Positions 58,676 through 64,000 of a DNA stretch of 64,000 bases are shown here, one piece after another (position 1 is the first letter of the stretch; each line of letters opens with the position of its first letter). Origin of the DNA: Streptomyces sp. NBC_00377. GTDB taxonomy: Bacteria; Actinomycetota; Actinomycetes; Streptomycetales; Streptomycetaceae. A program made the position numbers and the translations under genes. The notes below the pieces were generated by a model. That model was not told the origin of the DNA and did no database searches. It saw only the letters and a program-made list of their open reading frames with translations. The stretch lies in the NCBI RefSeq assembly GCF_036075115.1, contig NZ_CP107958.1, forward strand, positions 1,054,001-1,118,000, written 5' to 3'.

Positions 58676-59290
58676 TCACCGCGGAGCGGAGATGACCCCG
58701 AGCAGCGCCCTCGCGCACAGCTCCCGCACCTGCTCCCGCGACAGGTCCGACCCGCGCAGCCACTCCAGACAGACCGCCGTCGTGAACGCCAGCCAGCCGC
58801 GCACCGCCAGCCGCACGTCGGGTCGCTCCTCGAAGACCGGGCCGAACTCGGGGTCGGCGCCGAGGGCCGCCAGCATCTGGCGCTCCTGCGCCGCGAGGGC
58901 CTGCCGGTAGACCTTGCGTACGGCCCGGTCGCCCGCCGCGTCCGCGCGGTGGAACGCGCGGTAGCCGTGCGCGTGGGTCTCCACGTACTCCAGGTAGGTG
59001 TCGAGGCCGGACACGAGCTGCTCGCGGACCGGGACCCCGGGGACCGCCGCCGTCATGCGCAGCATCCGCTCGCTCTCGCGTTCCACGACCGCCGCGAAGA
59101 AGTCCCGCTTGGTGGGGAAGTAGTGGTAGAGCAGCCCTCGGGACACGCCGGCGATCTCCGCGACCTGCTCGATCCAGACGTCGTCGTACGGGCTCTCCGA
59201 GAAGAGTCGCGCGCCGACCGAGAGCAGCTGCTCCCTGCGTTCCTCGGTACTGAGTCGGCGCCGGGTGCGCTCCCCCTGGTTCGCGGCCAT
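58676..59290 (-). CDS. TetR/AcrR-family regulator facing the CYP102-like P450
   Basis: A 204-residue TetR regulator. Helix-turn-helix IEQVAEIAGVSRGLLYHYFP at about 40-59 with RGLLYHYF as recognition helix; the ligand domain fills the rest. It is divergent from the P450 gene, 108 bases away. The region between holds TTGACGCCGGTTCAA (59304-59318), an imperfect palindrome that could be its site. Fatty acids or other P450 substrates are likely ligands by analogy with BM3Rl-type TetR repressors of CYP102 enzymes; this is inference. Confidence 0.9.
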   Translation of the reverse strand: MAANQGERTRRRLSTEERREQLLSVGARLFSESPYDDVWIEQVAEIAGVSRGLLYHYFPTKRDFFAAVVERESERMLRMTAAVPGVPVREQLVSGLDTYLEYVETHAHGYRAFHRADAAGDRAVRKVYRQALAAQERQMLAALGADPEFGPVFEERPDVRLAVRGWLAFTTAVCLEWLRGSDLSREQVRELCARALLGVISAPR

Positions 59291-59398
59291 GCCCGCACCT
59301 TACTTGACGCCGGTTCAACAGCGGCACCAGACTGAGGCGCGCTATTGAACCCACGTACAACATGCTCAAGCTGCCGCTGCATCAAGGGAGATCGCGTC

Positions 59399-60967
59399 AT
59401 GGCGGAGACGACGGGGACGACCGGGCCGACGGGCCGACCGGCCGCGGCGAGGACGAAGGAGCCGGCGGCCGAAGACCTCCTGCCGAAGGGCTTCCGCAGC
59501 GCGGAGCTCGGCTGGCCCGCACTGGAGCGCATACCCCATCCGCCGCACCGGCTGCCCCTGCTCGGCGACCTCCTGGGTGCGAGCCGGCGCACGCCGCTCC
59601 AGGACTCCCTGCGGTACGGCAGGCAGCTGGGGCCGATCTTCCGCCGCAAGGTGTTCGACCGGGAGTTCGTCTTCGTGGGGGGCGCCGCACTGGCCGCCGA
59701 CATGGCGGACGAGACGCGGTTCGCCAAGCATGTCGGGCTGGGCATCGCCAATCTGCGGCCCGTCGTCGGGGACGCGCTGTTCACGGCGTACAACCACGAG
59801 CCCAACTGGCAGCTGGCGCACGACGTCCTGGCCCCGGGGTTCAGCCGGGAGGCCATGGCGGCCTATCACCCGATGATGCTGGACGTGGCGGAGCGGCTCA
59901 CCGGCCACTGGGACCGGGAGGTGGCCGCGGGACGGCCGGTGGACGTGCCGGGCGACATGACCAAGCTGACCCTGGAGACCATCGCGCGCACCGGCTTCGG
60001 ACACGACTTCGGGTCCTTCGAACGGGCCCGGCCGCATCCCTTCGTGACGGCGATGGTGGGCACCCTCACCTACGCGCAGCGCCTCAACAGCGTGCCCTCG
60101 CCCGCCCTGCTGCGGCGGGCGTCGCGCCGCAACGACGCCGACATCGCCCACCTGAACCGCACGGTCGACGACCTGGTGCGGGCGCGTCGCGCCGGAGGCG
60201 GCGGGGACGGCGACCTGCTCGACCGGATGCTCGACACCGCACATCCGCGAACGGGTGAACGGCTGTCGGCGTTGAACGTGCGGCGCCAGGTCGTCACCTT
60301 CCTGGTCGCCGGGCACGAGACCACCTCGGGCGCCCTCTCCTTCGCCCTGCACTACCTCTCCCTGAACCCCCGCCTCGCGGCCCGCGCCCGCGCCGAGGTG
60401 GACCGGGTGTGGGGGGACACGGCCGTGCCGGGGTACGAGCAGGTCGCCAAGCTGCGGTACGTCCGCCGGGTCCTCGACGAGGCGCTGCGGCTGTGGCCGA
60501 CGGCGCCCGCGTTCGCGCGCGAGGCGCGGGCGGACACCGTGCTGGGCGGGGAGCACCCGATGCGGCGGGGCGGCTGGGCGCTGGTCCTGACGGCCATGCT
60601 GCACCGGGACCCCGACGTCTGGGGGCCGGACGCCGAACGGTTCGACCCGGACCGCTTCGACGCGGCGGCGGTCCGCGCGCGTGCCCCGCACACCTACAAG
60701 CCGTTCGGCACGGGGGCGCGGGCCTGCATCGGACGGCAGTTCGCGCTGCACGAGGCCACGCTGGTGCTCGGGCTGCTGCTGCGCCGCTACGAACTGCGGC
60801 CGGACCCGGCGTACCAGCTACGGGTCACGGAACGGCTGACGCTGATGCCGGACGGGCTGCGGATGCACCTGGAACGGCGGACACCGGCGGCCGGCGGGCC
60901 CTCCGGCGCGGAGAGCGAGGCGCCGGCCTCAGAGCCGCGCTGTCCAGTGCGCGGGGCGGGCGACTGA
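59399..60967 (+). CDS. CYP102-like cytochrome P450, heme domain only
   Basis: A 522-residue P450 with features of the BM3 (CYP102) heme domain: start [15 protein letters not shown], then [21 protein letters not shown]-helix [21 protein letters not shown]-x-x-R in [10 protein letters not shown], and the heme loop [20 protein letters not shown], all close to CYP102 sequences. In BM3 a reductase follows directly; here the protein ends about 55 residues past the heme loop with no FMN/FAD domain. S. coelicolor CYP102B1 is a known example of a heme domain only. ATG 59399 has AAGGGAG at eight bases. It should hydroxylate fatty acids with electrons from separate proteins. The last 39 bases overlap the pentapeptide gene. 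Confidence 0.93.
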   Translation: MAETTGTTGPTGRPAAARTKEPAAEDLLPKGFRSAELGWPALERIPHPPHRLPLLGDLLGASRRTPLQDSLRYGRQLGPIFRRKVFDREFVFVGGAALAADMADETRFAKHVGLGIANLRPVVGDALFTAYNHEPNWQLAHDVLAPGFSREAMAAYHPMMLDVAERLTGHWDREVAAGRPVDVPGDMTKLTLETIARTGFGHDFGSFERARPHPFVTAMVGTLTYAQRLNSVPSPALLRRASRRNDADIAHLNRTVDDLVRARRAGGGGDGDLLDRMLDTAHPRTGERLSALNVRRQVVTFLVAGHETTSGALSFALHYLSLNPRLAARARAEVDRVWGDTAVPGYEQVAKLRYVRRVLDEALRLWPTAPAFAREARADTVLGGEHPMRRGGWALVLTAMLHRDPDVWGPDAERFDPDRFDAAAVRARAPHTYKPFGTGARACIGRQFALHEATLVLGLLLRRYELRPDPAYQLRVTERLTLMPDGLRMHLERRTPAAGGPSGAESEAPASEPRCPVRGAGD

Positions 60968-61759
60968 CTCCGGCAGCCTGGTGGCCGCGCTCCCCCGGGC
61001 CGCGTTCAGCTGCGGCTCGGTGAGGAAGAAGGCGCCGGTCAGGTCGGCGTCGGTGAGGTCGGTGTCGCGCAGGTCCGCGCCGATCAGGTCCGCGCCGCGC
61101 AGATCCGCTCCGGTGAGGTCGGCGGCGATCAGACAGGCGCCGCGGAGGTTCGCGCCCCGCAGATCCGCACCCCGCAGGCGGGCGCCGACCAGGTCGGCGC
61201 CCCGACGCTCCTTGCCGCGCCCGCGGACACCGGCCCGGACCAGTTCACTGGTCCTCAGGAGCAGCACGTTGACGTCCTGACGGTGGGCGGGGACGTCGAG
61301 GGCGGCCAGCTCGTCCGGGGTCAGCCGGGTGAGTTCCTCCGTCTTCGCCAAGGAGCTGCGCAGCTCGCCGTGGAGGGGGCGGGCGGCGGCGAGGCCGAGC
61401 GCCTCGGTGAGGTACCAGAGGAGTTCGTGGAGCTGCCGGACGACGGGGAAGACCTCGGACATCCGGCGGGCGTCCCCGGGCGGAGCCGTACGCGGGTCCC
61501 GGCCGCCGAAGGTGACCTGCGAGACCTTCTGCCCGGCGCCGAAGCAGTCGTACACCGTGCAGCCGGTGAAGCCGGACTGCCGCAGCCGTGCGTGGATGCC
61601 GCAGCGGTGGTCCTCGCCCAGGTTGGGGCACGGCCGGCCCGCGGGCTTGTCGATCGCGAAGTCCGCGGAGCGTGCGAAGGGCAGGGCCACACAGCACAGA
61701 CCGAAGCAGTTCCCGCAGTCCCCGCGCAGTCCCGTCCGGTCCGCCGTCGTCTCTCCCAT
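60929..61759 (-). CDS. Cys-rich protein with C-terminal pentapeptide repeats
   Basis: A 276-residue protein in two parts. The N-terminal third has a Cys-rich segment ([14 protein letters not shown], then [29 protein letters not shown]), the pattern of a metal- or iron-sulfur-binding YkgJ-like unit. The C-terminal third is a right-handed pentapeptide-repeat helix ([52 protein letters not shown]). A charged helical middle links them. Such a pairing is seen in Streptomyces but its role is unknown. ATG 61759 is used; upstream in-frame sequence is probably not coding. The end overlaps the P450 gene. Confidence 0.85.
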   Translation of the reverse strand: MGETTADRTGLRGDCGNCFGLCCVALPFARSADFAIDKPAGRPCPNLGEDHRCGIHARLRQSGFTGCTVYDCFGAGQKVSQVTFGGRDPRTAPPGDARRMSEVFPVVRQLHELLWYLTEALGLAAARPLHGELRSSLAKTEELTRLTPDELAALDVPAHRQDVNVLLLRTSELVRAGVRGRGKERRGADLVGARLRGADLRGANLRGACLIAADLTGADLRGADLIGADLRDTDLTDADLTGAFFLTEPQLNAARGSAATRLPESVARPAHWTARL

Positions 61760-61933
61760 GCGGTCCACCCTACTGACCTGCCGCACCGCCGTCCGACCGG
61801 CTCCGCCGACGCGGCCGTACCCCGCCGGACCCGGCCCTTCGCCCTCGTGCCGCGCCGCCCCGGCCGGCCACGACGGCACCGGCCCGCCGCTGCGGCTCGG
61901 GCAGCGGTCGGCGAGCGGTCGGCGAAGGGGGCG

Positions 61934-63235
61934 TCACACCTCGTCGCGGGCGAGGGCGAGCAGCCGGTCCAGGACACGGGGGCCGCCGGCCCGGACGCCG
62001 TCGTGCTCGAACTCGTCGGTGACCCAGGTGCGCAGACCGCGGACGGCGCGGGCGGTGTGCAGCGAGTGGGCGGTGTCGACGTAGAGGTCGTCGTGGTAGA
62101 CCGCCGCCGCCACCGGGACCTCGTTGGCGGCGAGACGCGCCGGGTCGTACAGCGGCGGCCAGTCGGTGCGGGCGGCGAGGAGTTCGGCGGTCTCGCGCAG
62201 CGGGCGCAGCGCGGGGTCGGTGTCGAACATCCAGGGGTGGACGGTCTCCCCGGTGAGCAGCAGCGGTCCGTCACCGGTGAGCGTCTTCGCCGCGTCGAAC
62301 TGCGGGAACTCGGCGCGCACCCGTTCGGCGGCCCAGGCGGTGGGGCGGCCGCCCTGGCCGTAGGCCGCCTCGTGGACGAGGGCGTAGAGCGGGTGTCCGG
62401 CGAAGGAGAGGAGGCCCTGGATCTCCTCCTGGAAGGCATCGGACAGCTCCGGTCCCCGCGGGGTGGGGACGAACGCCTCTTCCAGGAGGTGGTGCAGGCG
62501 GTGGCTGCCCTCACCGCCGCCGAGGAGGATGCCGAGGGTCTGGAAGGCCTCGACGGTGAGGTGGTGGCCGTTCGGGAGGGTCACCTGGTGGTGGAGGAGG
62601 TGGTCGGCGATGCGGCGGGCGCGTTCGACGTCCTGCGGGTAGCGGGCGTAGTGCGCGGCGGCCTTGCGCTCCATGCGCGGGTAGGCGGCGCGGTAGACGT
62701 CGTCGGCGTGGGCGTCGAGGCTCGGCAGACCGCCGGTGATCAGAGCCGCGGCGAGGCCCTCGGGGGCGGTGGAGAGGTAGGTGACCGTACAGAAGCCGCC
62801 GAAGCTCTGGCCGAGCACCGTCCACGGGGCGCCGCCGGTGACCTCGCGGCGGATCAGCTCGCAGTCGCGGACGATCGAGTCGGCGCGGAAGTGCGCGAGG
62901 TAGCCGGCCTGCTCGGCCGGGCCACCGCGCAGCGGGAGCGTCTGACGGTTGGCGGGAGTGGAGTGGCCGGTGCCCCGCTGGTCGAGGAGGAGGACGCGGA
63001 ACTCCTCCAGCGCGCGTCCGAGCCAGGCCGGGCGGCCGACGAAGCGGTTGGCGCCGAAGCCGGGGCCGCCCTGGAGATAGAGCAGCCAGGGCAGGTCCTG
63101 GTCCGCCTTCTCGCTCGCGACGACCTCACGGGCGTAGAGACCGATCGTCTCTCCGCCGGGGTCGGCGTGGTCGAGCGGCACGGTGAAGCGGCGGTCGGTG
63201 AGGACGACGCCGGGCTGGCGATAGCTGACGGACAA
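61934..63235 (-). CDS. Peptidase S33-type alpha/beta hydrolase (proline iminopeptidase-like)
   Basis: A 433-residue alpha/beta hydrolase. Oxyanion motif LYLQGGPGFGANRF (variant of H-G-G-P-G), LLLDQRGTGHSTP, nucleophile in VLGQSFGGFCTVTY, and the acid and His in the C-terminal region (YVDTAHSLHTA). The helical cap is large, as in proline iminopeptidases that remove N-terminal Pro from peptides. The only fitting start is TTG 63235, with a CGGGAG-like site upstream. No signal peptide; cytoplasmic. The product might also be an esterase of the same group. Confidence 0.88.
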   Translation of the reverse strand: MSVSYRQPGVVLTDRRFTVPLDHADPGGETIGLYAREVVASEKADQDLPWLLYLQGGPGFGANRFVGRPAWLGRALEEFRVLLLDQRGTGHSTPANRQTLPLRGGPAEQAGYLAHFRADSIVRDCELIRREVTGGAPWTVLGQSFGGFCTVTYLSTAPEGLAAALITGGLPSLDAHADDVYRAAYPRMERKAAAHYARYPQDVERARRIADHLLHHQVTLPNGHHLTVEAFQTLGILLGGGEGSHRLHHLLEEAFVPTPRGPELSDAFQEEIQGLLSFAGHPLYALVHEAAYGQGGRPTAWAAERVRAEFPQFDAAKTLTGDGPLLLTGETVHPWMFDTDPALRPLRETAELLAARTDWPPLYDPARLAANEVPVAAAVYHDDLYVDTAHSLHTARAVRGLRTWVTDEFEHDGVRAGGPRVLDRLLALARDEV

Positions 63236-63361
63236 CAGGGGCTCCCGGGACGATCGGTGTACGGACCGCGTCCCAGTTCAGCACATGTCAGGGCGGTGGC
63301 GGAGCCCGGGGGATCATGAACAGCTACTGAACGGGCACTCAGCGCGTTACTGAACCGCCGC

Positions 63362-64000
63362 TCAGCGCGCCGGCAGGCTGGACCTGCGCACCACCAGCTC
63401 CGGCTGGAGCACCACCCGCCGGTGCTCGTGCCGGCCGGCCCCCGGTCCGCCGCCTTCTTCCGTCTCCTCCAGCAGCATCCCGGCGGCCAGGGCGCCCATG
63501 GTGACGGCGGGCTGGCGTACCGAGGTGAGGGGGACGGCCGCGGCGGCCGCGAACTCGATGTCGTCGTAGCCGACGATGGCCAGGTCCTCGGGGACGTTGA
63601 CCCCCGCCGCGTACATGGCCTGGAGCACGCCGAGCGCGAGCAGGTCGTTGGCGCAGAACACGGCGGTCGGACGGTCGGCCAGTCCCAGCAGCCGGGCACC
63701 CGCGTCCCGCCCGGCGGCCACGTCGAGCCGCTCGGTGGGCAGCTCGCGCAGGCACTCCGGGCCGAGGCCCGCCTCGGCGAGTGCGTTCAGGGCCCCGGTG
63801 CGGCGGTCGCGGACCTGGGTGAAGCCGGGCGGGCCGCTGACGTAGGCGATCGAGCGGTGTCCGGCGTCGATCAGATGCCGTACGGCGAGCGCGCCGCCCG
63901 CCTCGTCGTCCACGGAGACCGAGCACTCGGTGGTGCCCTCGGAGACCCGGTCGACGAGGACGAAGGGGATGCCGTGCCGGCGGAACGAGGCGATGTTGCG
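63362..64000 (-). CDS. LacI/GalR-family regulator, cut by window end
   Basis: The C-terminal two thirds of a LacI-type repressor, open to base 64000 (the helix-turn-helix lies outside). The periplasmic-binding-like ligand domain is clear: IPFVLVDRVSEG, VDDEAGGALAVRHLIDAGHR, IAYVSGPPGFTQVRDRRTGA, AVFCANDLLALGVLQAMYAA, LAIVGYDDIEFAAAAAVPLT and the end LQPELVVRRSS. It would bind a sugar and control genes beyond the window or the next ones upstream. The S33 gene is 126 bases downstream on the same strand and need not be a target. Confidence 0.92.
   Translation of the reverse strand, partial: RNIASFRRHGIPFVLVDRVSEGTTECSVSVDDEAGGALAVRHLIDAGHRSIAYVSGPPGFTQVRDRRTGALNALAEAGLGPECLRELPTERLDVAAGRDAGARLLGLADRPTAVFCANDLLALGVLQAMYAAGVNVPEDLAIVGYDDIEFAAAAAVPLTSVRQPAVTMGALAAGMLLEETEEGGGPGAGRHEHRRVVLQPELVVRRSSLPAR

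Overview
The window is high-GC chromosomal DNA (third codon positions almost all G or C, GTG starts, purine-rich ribosome binding sites) with a gene set that points to Streptomyces: a subtilisin-inhibitor (SSI) gene, a PAS/GAF/SpoIIE-type phosphatase with its own kinase-like ATPase domain, a STAS protein, a CYP105-like P450 with a [3Fe-4S] ferredoxin, a CebR-type box in front of a cellulase, an IdeR/DmdR-type iron box and a ROK regulator. No rRNA, tRNA, CRISPR array, insertion sequence or prophage was recognised.

Layout. 1-5826: three overlapping or abutting genes of an NHLM-type RiPP export system (HlyD-like adaptor cut by the window edge, C39 peptidase-ABC exporter, second ABC exporter); the precursor and modifying enzymes must lie upstream. 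5871-11031: a DHA2 drug exporter behind a doubly palindromic promoter, a Ppx/GppA phosphatase, a small acidic protein, then a compact cluster of a haem-oxygenase-like iron oxidase, a HemK2/MTQ2-like methyltransferase and a CDGSH iron-sulfur protein. 11216-16759: SSI inhibitor with Arg at P1, an unknown protein, an FMN alpha-hydroxy-acid oxidase, a membrane protein that joins a degenerate sigma factor, a zinc finger and an outside ricin-type lectin domain, and a Doc-like toxin/antitoxin pair. 16918-20570: GH9 cellulase with a CebR-type operator, isochorismatase-like hydrolase, and the decayed start of a GH2 glycosidase. 20866-26658: PP2C phosphatase, SLC13/ArsB-type permease, and a second sigma-like/zinc-finger/ricin protein, paralogous to the first.

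27282-35486: P450-ferredoxin-flavoprotein operon, LysE exporter, deazaflavin-dependent reductase, CDF metal exporter, glutathionyl-hydroquinone-reductase-like protein with a DUF4235 protein, a 10-copy tandem repeat, a VOC protein and a DUF1304-TetR pair behind a 19-bp inverted repeat. 35551-41264: GlxA-type AraC regulator facing a quinone-oxidoreductase-like MDR, an alcohol/aldehyde dehydrogenase operon facing a MarR regulator with two matching operator boxes, and a STAS protein. 41332-51145: PRPP synthetase paralogue, DUF4230 and VanZ proteins, a PHP phosphoesterase followed by a HAD phosphatase, a FUSC-type transporter with a 162-bp duplication, an SDR, an alpha/beta hydrolase and an NAD-dependent epimerase. 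51232-64000: an NrfD remnant, a ROK regulator and phosphotransferase, a remnant of a mycothiol-dependent isomerase-type gene, a second FUSC protein, a Tat lipoprotein beta-propeller, an iron-boxed DUF2470 protein, a heme-domain-only CYP102-like P450 facing a TetR gene, a Cys-rich pentapeptide protein, an S33 peptidase and the 3' part of a LacI-family regulator.

Most genes look like ordinary accessory metabolism, transport and regulation, each under its own local repressor. Three decayed genes suggest an arm-like or otherwise flexible chromosome segment. The least explained items are the two sigma-like/zinc-finger/lectin membrane proteins and the HO-like oxidase/methyltransferase/CDGSH cluster.
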